Shown here one piece after another: positions 24,868 through 34,356 of a stretch of DNA of 64,000 bases. The stretch's first letter is position 1, and each line of letters begins with the position of its first letter. The position numbers were made by a program, and so were the translations under genes. The notes under the pieces were generated by a model that saw only the letters and a program-made list of their open reading frames with translations, made no database searches and was not told the DNA's origin. The DNA comes from Halobacillus ihumii (GTDB lineage: Bacteria; Bacillota; Bacilli; Bacillales; Halobacillaceae): positions 1,922,001 through 1,986,000 of the forward strand of contig NZ_CACVAO010000001.1 of the NCBI RefSeq assembly GCF_902726645.1, in the 5' to 3' direction.

Positions 24868-24957
24868 TAATAAAACCTCCTTAGTAGTATTATTCCATTT
24901 TAGTTCAATCCATATCCTGCTATCAAGCTTATCGATTTATGCTGATCTTTGGATAAT

Positions 24958-25004
24958 ACTTCCACCTCAGGTCATCCAAATTCTGGATGACCTGAGGTGG
25001 AAGT
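24958..25004. repeat. Conserved palindrome, copy 2 (in a divergent promoter region)
   Basis: Perfect 21-bp arms (ACTTCCACCTCAGGTCATCCA and its complement) around a 5-base loop. Unlike the other two copies it does not lie between gene ends but between the starts of the Sec thioredoxin and the AraC-type regulator. Confidence 0.85.
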
Positions 25005-25076
25005 TTTATCCATGTGTGTGAATGTGGTTGTAGTGCGTTAAAATGGGGGTAGTAGATTGGAAAGGCGGCGTTGTCT

Positions 25077-26534
25077 ATGTACAAACTGCTCATTGCGGAT
25101 CGAGACAAGCAGGAGCTTGTTGGGTTAGAGTGGCTGATTACTAAATATTCTTTCCCTATCACTGATACTAGATTAGCAGATCAGCTGGTGGATGTATTAA
25201 ACACTTTAGAGAATCAACAACCCGATATATTTTGCCTGGAGCTTGATATGATTCCAGAGGATAAGTGGGAAATAGTCAAGGTATTTATCGAACGTTATGC
25301 GGGAAGGGTCATTGCTGTAACTGCCGAACCCACTTTTGAACGAGCCATGCAGGCAATGGAGATCGCTGCTGAAGACTTGTGGGTAAAACCGTTGTCTCCC
25401 TCACGAGTCAAGCACACGCTACAACAAGCTCTCCGTAACCTGTCCAGACCCAACTCACAATCGTATGATACGGATTTAAGACAGGCTGTACGTTACGAAT
25501 CATTATTCATTGATGAAAATCTTCCTTTTCATCACCCTGTGTATTTAATCAAACCAGAGTACATATCTGATTTAGCTGGCTTACGTATATTTATTGAGCA
25601 GTTTGACTTTTATTATGAACCATTAGTGTTCTCAACGAGTGAACAGGTTGCACTCGTTTTCCAAGAAATGTTACCAGAACCTATTGAGCAGGCTCAACGC
25701 TTTTTACGAGAATGGGAGCGTTTCGCTGGCAGGCCATTAGTTATCGCTGTCCACGCAGAACAAGGCTCAGAATCCCTTCATCAAGTCTATATGAAGCTAC
25801 GCAAAATCATGGAAACTACCTTTTTCACAGGCTACCAACAAGTATTAAGTTCCTTCCACCATGATTGGCGAGATATGGACCCTTTCCTAACCATGGAAGA
25901 GCAGCGCAATTGGGTATATATGCTTGACGAAGGAAACAGGGATGACATCAAGGAATGGATGTACGATCAATTCTTTGGTATGGAACCGCCTTTCCCTGAT
26001 CCTGGACTGCTGCGGACTCGTTTAACAAGCATTCTCGCTCAAGTACGCCGCTTTATGATCCGAAAAGGAATTACGGACTCTGTCAGCGAGGAAAAATACA
26101 GACAAGTGTTTGATATTATTTTGTACAGTCCGGTCCTTTATCGAATTGTTCAAGATATGATCTTATTTATAAATGATTTAATACAATCTATCTCAGACAA
26201 ATCGTTAACGGCAAATGTGGATGTTGTTGAAGAAGCGATTAATTATATGGAAGATCACTTTGAAAATCCATCCCTTTCTCTTACAGAGGTTGCGAAGCAC
26301 GTTCATCGCAGTCCTTCTTATTTCAGCCATATTTTATCGAGCAAGTACGGGCGATCTTTCCGAGAGATATTAAGCTATATTCGTATACAAAAAGCGAAAG
26401 AATTGCTGGCTTCCTCAGACGATTCTATTCAGCACATTGCTCGGGAAACGGGGTTTACTAATCCAAATTATTTTAGTCGAGTATTTAAATCAACTACGGG
26501 TCAGACACCGCGTGAGTATCGAAGAATGCATTAA
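25077..26534 (+). CDS. AraC-family regulator with degenerate receiver domain
   Basis: 485 residues from the ATG at 25077. The N terminus is a receiver-like domain (YKLLIADRDKQELVGLEWLI) in which the phosphorylation strand reads IFCLELDMIP, so the usual Asp is shifted or replaced and phosphorylation is doubtful. A long middle region has no assignment, and the C terminus is a clear AraC-type double helix-turn-helix (LSLTEVAKHVHRSPSYFSHILSSKYGRSF; IQHIARETGFTNPNYFSRVFKS). YesN-like layout. It precedes the hut genes and ends at a terminator; it may regulate them, the neighbouring Sec thioredoxin, or neither. Confidence 0.75.
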   Translation: MYKLLIADRDKQELVGLEWLITKYSFPITDTRLADQLVDVLNTLENQQPDIFCLELDMIPEDKWEIVKVFIERYAGRVIAVTAEPTFERAMQAMEIAAEDLWVKPLSPSRVKHTLQQALRNLSRPNSQSYDTDLRQAVRYESLFIDENLPFHHPVYLIKPEYISDLAGLRIFIEQFDFYYEPLVFSTSEQVALVFQEMLPEPIEQAQRFLREWERFAGRPLVIAVHAEQGSESLHQVYMKLRKIMETTFFTGYQQVLSSFHHDWRDMDPFLTMEEQRNWVYMLDEGNRDDIKEWMYDQFFGMEPPFPDPGLLRTRLTSILAQVRRFMIRKGITDSVSEEKYRQVFDIILYSPVLYRIVQDMILFINDLIQSISDKSLTANVDVVEEAINYMEDHFENPSLSLTEVAKHVHRSPSYFSHILSSKYGRSFREILSYIRIQKAKELLASSDDSIQHIARETGFTNPNYFSRVFKSTTGQTPREYRRMH

Positions 26535-26566
26535 ATGGCTTCCTCAACATACATAACTTGCTTTGA

Positions 26567-26600
26567 CAAAGACTCCTCAGCCCCGAGGGGTCTTTGTTTT
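26567..26600 (+). terminator. Terminator of the AraC-type regulator
   Basis: CAAAGAC-TCCTC pairs with GAGGG-GTCTTTG, followed by TTTT. Confidence 0.85.
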
Positions 26601-26681
26601 GCATTTTATATGGGTAACGTAAAGCAGCTCCCTTTACTCAAATCTAATATTTATATAGATTCAAAAATATTTTTCATTAAA

Positions 26682-26695
26682 TGAAAGCGTTTTAA
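26682..26695 (+). promoter_or_regulatory. Candidate cre box upstream of hutU
   Basis: TGAAAGCGTTTTAA differs from the CcpA site consensus TGWAARCGYTWNCW mainly at the C near the end. It lies about 120 bases before hutU, and CcpA control of hut is known in B. subtilis. Confidence 0.5.
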
Positions 26696-26816
26696 ATAAT
26701 ATCTTTACAATTATCGAATATTTATACACTAATTCAAAAGGCAGCCACCTATTTTCATATGCAAACTGTTGGTACCATAAAATTATCAGAAAACTCAAAT
26801 CGAAAGGATGAAAATT

Positions 26817-28481
26817 ATGTCTGAAACGAAATCAGGAAAGGTACAACAATATAGCGGAACAGAATTACACACAAAGGGGTGGATACAGGAGGCGGCTTTA
26901 CGCATGCTGAGCAACAACCTGCATCCAGATGTAGCGGAAAAACCAGAAGACCTCGTTGTCTACGGCGGGATTGGCAAAGCAGCTCGAAATTGGGAGTCTT
27001 TTGAAGCCATTGTAGACTCTTTGAAGAAGCTTGAGGAAGATGAGACCTTACTGATTCAATCAGGGAAACCGGTAGCTGTCTTTCGCTCTCACAAGGATGC
27101 TCCGAAAGTGTTGATTGCGAACTCTAATCTAGTCCCTGCCTGGGCAAATTGGGATCATTTTCACGAACTTGACCAAAAAGGGTTAATGATGTACGGCCAA
27201 ATGACAGCAGGAAGTTGGATTTACATCGGTAGTCAGGGCATCTTACAAGGTACGTATGAAACCTTTGCAGAATGTGCCAGACAACACTTCAATGGCAGTT
27301 TGCAAGGCACCATAACGTTAACAGCTGGTCTTGGCGGCATGGGCGGAGCACAGCCATTAGCGGTTACGTTAAATGGAGGTGTATGTATTGCGATTGAAAT
27401 CGATCAGCATCGAATCCAACGACGTTTAGATACAAAATACTTGGATACGTCCACTGATAATCTTGATGAAGCAATCAAACTAGCTGAAGAAGCTCGCGAT
27501 CAGGGTAAGGCCCTATCCATCGGTCTGCTAGGTAATGCAGCAGAGCTTTTGCCTGAAATGATTGCCAAAGGATTCATTCCAGATGCCTTAACAGACCAAA
27601 CCTCAGCCCACGATCCATTGAACGGCTATGTTCCGGTGGATATGAGCCTTTCAGCGGCTGATGAACTGCGTGCCGCTGACACTGCGGAATATATTAAACT
27701 GTCAAAACGTAGTATTGCTGCGCATGTTAAGGCGATGCTCGACATGCAGAAACAAGGAGCCATTACGTTTGACTATGGCAACAACATCCGTCAAGTGGCT
27801 AAGGATGAAGGTGTAGAAAACGCCTTTGATTTCCCAGGTTTCGTCCCAGCTTACATTCGTCCACAATTCTGTGAAGGAAAAGGACCTTTCCGATGGGTAG
27901 CCTTATCTGGTGACCCGGAGGATATCTATAAAACAGATGAAGTCATTTTACGAGAATTTAGTGACAATGAACATTTATGTAATTGGATTCGGATGGCACG
28001 TGAGAAAATCAGCTTCCAGGGACTGCCTTCCCGAATTTGCTGGCTCGGCTACGGGGAACGTGCTAGATTTGGAAAAATTATCAATGACATGGTAGCGAGT
28101 GGTGAGTTAAGTGCACCGATTGTAATCGGCCGCGACCACCTTGACTCTGGCTCTGTTGCTTCCCCGAACAGGGAAACAGAAGCCATGAAAGACGGCAGTG
28201 ATGCAGTAGCTGATTGGCCTATTTTAAATGCAATGATTAATAGTGTAGGCGGAGCCAGCTGGGTTAGCGTCCACCATGGCGGTGGTGTTGGTATGGGCTA
28301 TTCCCTTCACGCCGGAATGGTCATTGTTGCTGATGGAACGAAGGATGCCGAGCAGCGTCTGGAACGTGTTTTAACAACAGATCCAGGGATGGGGGTCGTG
28401 CGGCACGTAGATGCTGGCTACGAGCTGGCTGAACAGACCGCTAAAGAAAAAGGCATTCAAGTACCGATGCTGAAGAAATAA
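26817..28481 (+). CDS. hutU: Urocanate hydratase
   Basis: 554 residues from the ATG at 26817, with GAAAGGA 8 bases before it. Urocanase converts urocanate to imidazolonepropionate using tightly bound NAD as electrophile. Family signatures include [51 protein letters not shown] (active-site Cys) and [14 protein letters not shown] near the C terminus. First gene of hutU-hutI-hutG. The preceding enzyme, histidine ammonia-lyase (hutH), is not in the window. Confidence 0.97.
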   Translation: MSETKSGKVQQYSGTELHTKGWIQEAALRMLSNNLHPDVAEKPEDLVVYGGIGKAARNWESFEAIVDSLKKLEEDETLLIQSGKPVAVFRSHKDAPKVLIANSNLVPAWANWDHFHELDQKGLMMYGQMTAGSWIYIGSQGILQGTYETFAECARQHFNGSLQGTITLTAGLGGMGGAQPLAVTLNGGVCIAIEIDQHRIQRRLDTKYLDTSTDNLDEAIKLAEEARDQGKALSIGLLGNAAELLPEMIAKGFIPDALTDQTSAHDPLNGYVPVDMSLSAADELRAADTAEYIKLSKRSIAAHVKAMLDMQKQGAITFDYGNNIRQVAKDEGVENAFDFPGFVPAYIRPQFCEGKGPFRWVALSGDPEDIYKTDEVILREFSDNEHLCNWIRMAREKISFQGLPSRICWLGYGERARFGKIINDMVASGELSAPIVIGRDHLDSGSVASPNRETEAMKDGSDAVADWPILNAMINSVGGASWVSVHHGGGVGMGYSLHAGMVIVADGTKDAEQRLERVLTTDPGMGVVRHVDAGYELAEQTAKEKGIQVPMLKK

Positions 28482-28500
28482 TCGAAGGGAGATTTTTTAT

Positions 28501-29775
28501 ATGACACAAAAGTTGCTTATAACGAATGCTGCACAATTAATAACCATGGCTGGACACTCCGAACAGCCGGCAAGGAAAGAAGCCATGTCTCAGCTAGAGG
28601 TGATTGAAAACGGCGCCCTTTATATGGAAGATGGGGTAGTTGTAGAAGCAGGGTCCACCGAGGAAATACACGATAAATATCAGAACTCTGTAAATCCTGA
28701 TCAACATATTGATGCAACAGGAAAAGTCGTCACACCAGGTTTGATTGATCCTCATACACATCTTGTCCACGCTGGAACAAGGGAAAATGAATATGCTATG
28801 CGCTTAAAAGGAAAGACCTACATGGAAATCATGGAGTCTGGCGGCGGCATTCATGCAACAACTCGCGCTACGCAGGCAGCTAGCCATGAAGAATTGTATG
28901 AACAATCGCGAAAACGACTTGATCAATTTTTGCTGCACGGAGTTACCACAGTGGAGGCAAAAAGCGGCTATGGACTGACGCTTGAACATGAAATGAAACA
29001 GCTTGAAGTGGCTCAACAGCTTGCTGAGAGCCACCCAATGGACATCGTTTCAACATTTATGGGAGCCCATGCGATTCCAATGGATGAAAAAGCAAACCCA
29101 GAACCATTTGTCGATCGCGTTATCAATGAAATGATTCCTGAAGTTGCTAAAAAGAACCTCGCCACCTTTAATGATGTCTTTTGTGAACGAGGAGTTTTTA
29201 CTCCAGAACAATCTAGACGTATTTTAGAGGCAGGCAAAGAATACGGGCTGACTCCTAAAATTCATGCGGACGAAATTGAACCATATGGCGGGGCGGAATT
29301 GGCTGCATCCGTCGGGGCAATCTCAGCCGATCATCTTTTGAAAGCGTCTGAAAAAGGGATTAAAGAGATGGCGGAAGCAGGAGTCGTCGGTGTGCTGCTT
29401 CCAGGTACAGCCTTTTTCTTAATGGCAGAATTTGCTCAGGCAAGAAAAATGATTGATGCAGGAGTTGCTGTCGCTCTTTCAACAGATGCAAACCCTGGTT
29501 CATCACCAACCATTTCCCTGCCTTTCATCATGAACCTGGGCTGCTTGAAAATGGGCATGACACCGGAAGAGGTGTTAGCGGCAACAACGATTAATGCAGC
29601 ACATGCGATCGGTTGTGCTGACGAGTCAGGAAGTTTAGAAAAAGGGAAAAAGGCAGATGTAACAATCTTTAATGTACCAAACTACCTTACCCTTTCTTAT
29701 CAATACGGCATGAATCACGTGGACACAGTCATTAAAGCTGGTAAGCCCCTTGTCGTGGGAGGCCAGTTGCAATGA
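28501..29775 (+). CDS. hutI: Imidazolonepropionase
   Basis: 424 residues. Amidohydrolase with the metal motif DPHTHLVHAGTRE, the family segment GAHAIPMDE, KIHADEIEPYGGAELA (metal His) and the catalytic Asp in STDANPGSSPT. It hydrolyses imidazolonepropionate to formiminoglutamate. It starts 20 bases after hutU with an AGGGAG site, and its stop overlaps the hutG start (ATGA). Probably the same operon as hutU. Confidence 0.97.
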   Translation: MTQKLLITNAAQLITMAGHSEQPARKEAMSQLEVIENGALYMEDGVVVEAGSTEEIHDKYQNSVNPDQHIDATGKVVTPGLIDPHTHLVHAGTRENEYAMRLKGKTYMEIMESGGGIHATTRATQAASHEELYEQSRKRLDQFLLHGVTTVEAKSGYGLTLEHEMKQLEVAQQLAESHPMDIVSTFMGAHAIPMDEKANPEPFVDRVINEMIPEVAKKNLATFNDVFCERGVFTPEQSRRILEAGKEYGLTPKIHADEIEPYGGAELAASVGAISADHLLKASEKGIKEMAEAGVVGVLLPGTAFFLMAEFAQARKMIDAGVAVALSTDANPGSSPTISLPFIMNLGCLKMGMTPEEVLAATTINAAHAIGCADESGSLEKGKKADVTIFNVPNYLTLSYQYGMNHVDTVIKAGKPLVVGGQLQ

Positions 29776-30758
29776 CGGACTACCCTTATCCACTGTTAGA
29801 CCGGCCCAGCATGATCTGGACGAAGCAAACAGATAAAACAGCAGATCTGAAAGTACATGAATGGATTGAAACAGTTGGGGACTCCCTCCCCAACTGGCAG
29901 GATTACGATGTGACAATTCTGGGCGTACCGCTGTCAAAATCATCAATCAGTACATCTGCTGCCAGTGATAACCCCGATGCCATGCGTCAAGCATGGAAGT
30001 CATTCGGTACGTATAACCTTGATGAGGATGTTGATTTAGCCACATTGAGAACGATTGACCTCGGAGATGTGAAACAGCACGCAACAGATATTGCTTATAC
30101 TCACCAGCAAATCGGGCAGGCAATGACTGCTATGAGGAAACATCACCCACATACATTGCCTGTTGTGATGGGTGGGGACCATTCAATTACAGCGATGTTG
30201 ATTAAAGGTTGGAAGCAAGCCCACGCAGAAGAAAAAGTTGGTATTTTACAGCTTGATACCCATTTTGATTTACGTGACTTGAATGTATTTGGTCCAGCAA
30301 ATGGCACACCGATCCGCAACTTGATCGAAAGTGGTACCGTCGAAGGCCAGCACGTTCACAATATTGGTTTGCATGGATTTTTTAATGCCAAAGAATTGAA
30401 AGATTACGCAGATGAGACAGGAGTTCATTATACAACGATGAAACAAACACGGAAAAAAGGAATAGACACAGTTATCAAACAAACGTTAGAGCAGTTGAAC
30501 GAGGTAGTCGACACGATTTACTTAACAGTCGACATGGATGTTTTGGACATCACTCATAATCCCGCTGCTCCTGCAGCAACTCCTGGAGGGATGTACACAG
30601 AGGAGTTATTTGAAGCGGTGCAAATTGCCGGGGAACATCCAAAGGTTAAGGCAATGGATATGGTCTGCCTTGACCCGCGTAAAGACATGGGAGAAATGGC
30701 CGTTAAAAGTGCTGTGCATACGATGCTGTCATTTTTGACAGGCTATTGCAAGCGCTGA
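29772..30758 (+). CDS. hutG: Formimidoylglutamase
   Basis: 328 residues of the ureohydrolase (arginase) fold. Manganese-binding motifs: VVMGGDHSITAM, LQLDTHFDLRD and the SxDxDxxD-like LTVDMDVLDITHNPA. Hydrolyses formiminoglutamate to glutamate and formamide, the final step of histidine use in this branch. Overlaps hutI by four bases (ATGA) and ends at a strong terminator. Confidence 0.95.
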   Translation: MTDYPYPLLDRPSMIWTKQTDKTADLKVHEWIETVGDSLPNWQDYDVTILGVPLSKSSISTSAASDNPDAMRQAWKSFGTYNLDEDVDLATLRTIDLGDVKQHATDIAYTHQQIGQAMTAMRKHHPHTLPVVMGGDHSITAMLIKGWKQAHAEEKVGILQLDTHFDLRDLNVFGPANGTPIRNLIESGTVEGQHVHNIGLHGFFNAKELKDYADETGVHYTTMKQTRKKGIDTVIKQTLEQLNEVVDTIYLTVDMDVLDITHNPAAPAATPGGMYTEELFEAVQIAGEHPKVKAMDMVCLDPRKDMGEMAVKSAVHTMLSFLTGYCKR

Positions 30759-30759
30759 A

Positions 30760-30784
30760 GGCGAAGGTGACTTCGCCTTTTTTT
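30760..30784 (+). terminator. Terminator of hutU-hutI-hutG
   Basis: GGCGAAG and CTTCGCC around a 4-base loop, followed by seven T. Confidence 0.92.
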
Positions 30785-30826
30785 AACATCATTTATCAGA
30801 ATAATTAAATAATAGGAGGCGGAAGA

Positions 30827-32155
30827 ATGGAGTCTTTACAAAAAGATTTTCACAGCGAATCATCAGGTCCTTCGAAGGCTCATGTCATTAAGTTTTTTGT
30901 ATTCAGCCTGATTGGTATTTTCACCTTTTTCATTCCCATTACAATCAATGGTACTTCTTCTATTCCACTTGACCATATAGTCACATATATTCAGAGCACC
31001 TTTACGTCCCTCGTCCCTTTTTATGCATTCATCGTCATTATTCTCGGGGCTGTCTACCCTTTTATCAATCGTACGTGGAATAAAGACGCTGTTACGATCG
31101 TTCTATCTTTATTTAAAGTGTTCGGTGTTGCTGTGGCTGCCATGCTGATTTTCAATTTTGGCCCGGCCTGGTTATTCACCCCTAACATGGGCCCGTTCCT
31201 TTTTGAAAAGCTAGTTATTCCAGTCGGACTGCTCGTTCCAATCGGTGCCGTCTTCCTCGCTTTGCTTGTGGGATATGGGCTGCTGGAATTTATCGGTGTC
31301 CTGCTCCAGCCCGTCATGCGTCCAATTTGGAAAACGCCGGGACGCTCAGCGATTGATGCTGTGGCTTCGTTCGTTGGAAGTTATTCGATTGGTCTTCTGA
31401 TCACCAATCGTGTTTTCAAGTAAGGCAAATACACGGTGAAAGAAGCAACGATTATTGCAACTGGATTCTCAACCGTTTCGGCTACTTTCATGATTGTCGT
31501 AGCCAAAACTCTTGGGCTGATGGACCTCTGGAATACCTATTTCTGGGTCACTCTTTTTGTCACTTTTTTAGTGACCGCCATAACAGTACGCATTTGGCCT
31601 TTAAATAAAATAAGCGATGAATATTTTGACGGAGAAGGACAGCCAGAGAAAGTCATCAAGAAAAATCGTTTTCAAGCAGCCTGGGCACAAGCCATGGAGG
31701 CAGCTGAGCAATCCCCTTCCTTTGGCAAAAATATATGGATGAACTTAAAAGATGGTTTTATCATGACGATGGCCATCCTGCCATCTATCCTCTCCGTTGG
31801 TTTATTAGGGTTAATCCTTGCTGAATTCACACCAGTATTTGATATCCTGGGCTATATCTTTTATCCGTTTACTTGGATCATGCAAGTACCCGAACCTATG
31901 CTGGCTGCCAAAGCATCAGCCATTGAAATCGCTGAAATGTTTCTGCCTGCCTTATTAGTAGCAGATGCTCCATTAATCACAAAATTTGTCATTGCTACCG
32001 TATCCGTTTCAGCGATCCTGTTCTTTTCAGCCCTTATTCCCTGCATCTTATCAACAGACATCCCAGTAAGCATTCCAAAACTGCTTGTTATTTGGATCGA
32101 ACGCACCATCCTCACCATCATTATCGTAACACCCATCGCTTACCTATTACTCTAA
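30827..32155 (+). pseudogene. YjiH-family membrane transporter split by one in-frame TAA
   Basis: Two in-frame halves, 30827-31420 and from 31424 on, are separated only by TAA at 31421-31423; together they make 442 residues, the usual length of YjiH-like (nucleoside-recognition/Gate domain) membrane proteins. The text around the stop reads IGLLITNRVFK-stop-GKYTVKEATIIATGFSTVSATF, where an intact copy would probably have Gln (CAA to TAA). Around ten membrane segments overall. Such genes often sit with hut genes and may import histidine or a related compound. Whether the copy is dead, suppressed, or the result of a sequencing error cannot be told here. It cannot be selenocysteine, since the stop is TAA. 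Confidence 0.8.
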
Positions 32156-32173
32156 CTTACAAATAAACCAATT

Positions 32174-32220
32174 ACCCCCACCTCAGGTCATCCAGTATTT
32201 GGATGACCTGAGGTGGGGGT
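32174..32220. repeat. Conserved palindrome, copy 3 (also a bidirectional terminator)
   Basis: Perfect 21-bp arms (ACCCCCACCTCAGGTCATCCA and its complement) around a GTATT loop, followed by TTTTTT. It lies between the convergent YjiH-like gene and the NlpC/P60 gene. The core 17 bases match copies 1 and 2, while the outer pairs differ in step on both arms. Confidence 0.88.
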
Positions 32221-32238
32221 TTTTTCCATTCTATAAGA

Positions 32239-33252
32239 TTAGTCTATATATCTTCTGGCTCCGGAGAATTCAGAAGAGTAGTAGTCTGATTCAAAAACTT
32301 CAATGATCTCAACTGTACTGCTGGAGTTCGGAGAATGAATCATTTCTCCATCGCCGATATACATCCCGACATGGTGCACGGATCCCTCTCCTTCATTATA
32401 AGCAAAGAACAATAGATCACCTTTTTGTAAGTCCTCTTTAGCTACAGGCGTTCCGTGTGTTGCCTGTACAGAGGAATCACGTGGAATCGTTATACCGTTT
32501 GCCTTATAGATCGTATGGGTGAAACCGGAACAATCAAAACCAAATCCTGATGCTCCCGCCCATAAGTATGGCAATCCTAAAAACTGCTTCCCTGTCTCTA
32601 CTAGATCCTGCCCTGTTGGATCAGGAATATCTTGCTGTGAATCATAAACAGAAACAGAGTCTGAAGCAACCCACTTCATGCCATCACTCGGTGTTGCGAC
32701 AAGAGTCATCTCCCCTACTTCTGCCACAACTGGAAGTTTCGTATTAAAGCTGATTTCCTTAAACTTACCTTGGCGTTGTTTGTCATCATAAAGCCATGCG
32801 GTCGTATCTGTAACAAGTGCAAATGATTTAGTCTCTTTTAATGCAGCAAAATGGTTTTCATCTGCCAGCTGAACTTTTGGCATCCACGCAGGGTAGCCTA
32901 GTTCGTTCTTCGGTGTCGGCTGACCGTGAACAGCAACTTTAACCCAATCACCGCTTTCCTCAAGGATCGTGACTTCCTGCCCGTATAAGGCTTGTGTTTG
33001 CAAATTACCGACCAACCAAAGCTTTTGGTCCAGAGTCATATTTTCCGTCCACTTCCACATGTCTACTGGATTTCCTACAGACGGCTCATCAACTGGACGG
33101 GTAATATCAGGCTCAGACCACAGGGTTGCTACGGAAACATCGACATAAGCCGTTTCACCCTTTACAGCTTCCTCTGCCTGTGATGTTAATGGGGCAGACA
33201 AGCAGGACACGAGAATAAGAGCTAACAAGAACATAGTCCATTTCTTAATCAA
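32239..33252 (-). CDS. Secreted NlpC/P60 endopeptidase with SH3 domains (YkfC-like)
   Basis: 337 residues with a signal peptide (MIKKWTMFLLALILVSCLSAPLTSQA). SH3-like regions occupy about 35-215 and the NlpC/P60 domain is C-terminal: GFDCSGFTHTIYKANGI (catalytic Cys), VHHVGMYIGDGEMIHSP (catalytic His). YkfC-type enzymes cleave gamma-D-Glu-diamino acid bonds in murein peptides. It follows a dipeptide epimerase by 21 bases, the same pairing as ykfB-ykfC in B. subtilis, so the two probably work together in murein-peptide recycling. The lipobox-like LVSC is probably not used since a Sec cleavage site follows. Confidence 0.87.
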   Translation of the reverse strand: MIKKWTMFLLALILVSCLSAPLTSQAEEAVKGETAYVDVSVATLWSEPDITRPVDEPSVGNPVDMWKWTENMTLDQKLWLVGNLQTQALYGQEVTILEESGDWVKVAVHGQPTPKNELGYPAWMPKVQLADENHFAALKETKSFALVTDTTAWLYDDKQRQGKFKEISFNTKLPVVAEVGEMTLVATPSDGMKWVASDSVSVYDSQQDIPDPTGQDLVETGKQFLGLPYLWAGASGFGFDCSGFTHTIYKANGITIPRDSSVQATHGTPVAKEDLQKGDLLFFAYNEGEGSVHHVGMYIGDGEMIHSPNSSSTVEIIEVFESDYYSSEFSGARRYID

Positions 33253-33273
33253 GATAAAGCACCTCCAAATTTT

Positions 33274-34338
33274 TTAGTTAAAACCAATCCCAGGGGCATC
33301 TGATAAGTGAATCTTATTTCCTTCGAATTGCATACCTCCCTTCATGTTTTCATCAGTCATCCATATAGGAGCATCTAAATCATAATAGGTAATGTTTGGA
33401 TGTGCAGCTGCCAGATGGCTTGCTGCTGTTACAGAAACCATCGATTCCATCATGCTCCCGATCATGCATTGAATGCCTGCCGCTTCACACATATCAGCGA
33501 TCTGCCAGGCACGGCGAATTCCGCCACACTTCATTAACTTAATATTTATGAGATCCACTGCCCCAAGCTGGACGAGTCGTGATGCATCTCTTGGGGTAAA
33601 GACACTTTCGTCCGCCATAATCGGAGTTGAAACGTGGTCCCTGACGAATTTCAATCCTTCCAGGTCATTGGCAGGGACAGGCTGCTCTACAAGCTCAATC
33701 CCCCACTTCTCCCGTTCCATAAATTGAATGATATGAACAGCTTGCTTGCTAATCCAGCCTTGATTTGCGTCCAGTCGCAGCAAGACATCATCACCCGCTG
33801 CTTCTCGTACTTTTTCAATACGAAGGAGATCTAGTCTCTCATCATTGCCGACCTTAATTTTTAATACATTAAATCCTTCCGCCACTTTTTCCCTTGCAGA
33901 TTGATACATCACACGGGGATCATCGATGCTGACAGTCATATCTGTTTCCAGCTGGTTTGTATAACCTCCAAGCAGCGCATAAAGCGGCAAGTTAAACAGT
34001 TTGCAATAGGCATCATGTAAAGCGATATCCACTGCCGCTTTAGCACTGGTATTGCCCGCACAGCTTTTCTCTAGATCCATAATCACTTTGTTAAGGAAAA
34101 GAATCTCTTTATTCATTACAGCCTGCTTGAGCGGACCGTTAACAGCAGTCATGATCCCTTCCAATGATTCACCAGTAATTTGCCAAGTAGAAGCAGCTGA
34201 TCCCAATCCGGATACGCCATTCTCCAATTCAATATGCACATCTACTACATCAATCTCTGTCACGCTTCTTAGGGATGTTTTAAATGGCTGTTTCAGTTTA
34301 ACTGATCGCTTCTTACAGCCTAGATTAATAATCTTCAC
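33274..34338 (-). CDS. Dipeptide epimerase (L-Ala-D/L-Glu type, YkfB-like)
   Basis: 354 residues, enolase superfamily muconate-cycloisomerase subgroup. The KxK motif is visible as LKIKVGND, the metal ligands in LRLDANQGW, ELVEQP and MADESVF, and the second Lys in INIKLMKCGG. YkfB epimerises L-Ala-D-Glu to L-Ala-L-Glu so it can be used as nutrient. Placed between a DUF819 membrane protein and the NlpC/P60 gene, all on the minus strand with spacings near 20 bases, so one operon. Substrate is inferred from the neighbour. Confidence 0.87.
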   Translation of the reverse strand: MKIINLGCKKRSVKLKQPFKTSLRSVTEIDVVDVHIELENGVSGLGSAASTWQITGESLEGIMTAVNGPLKQAVMNKEILFLNKVIMDLEKSCAGNTSAKAAVDIALHDAYCKLFNLPLYALLGGYTNQLETDMTVSIDDPRVMYQSAREKVAEGFNVLKIKVGNDERLDLLRIEKVREAAGDDVLLRLDANQGWISKQAVHIIQFMEREKWGIELVEQPVPANDLEGLKFVRDHVSTPIMADESVFTPRDASRLVQLGAVDLINIKLMKCGGIRRAWQIADMCEAAGIQCMIGSMMESMVSVTAASHLAAAHPNITYYDLDAPIWMTDENMKGGMQFEGNKIHLSDAPGIGFN

Positions 34339-34356
34339 AACGATATCTCCTCTTTA

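Noticed and set aside
30827..32155. Possibility that the break in the YjiH-like gene is selenocysteine readthrough, given the Sec system.
   Set aside because: The internal stop is TAA, not TGA, and no SECIS-like hairpin follows.
15078..32220. CRISPR array, suggested by the three repeated palindromes.
   Set aside because: The copies are 7-10 kb apart between different genes, with no regularly spaced repeats or cas genes.
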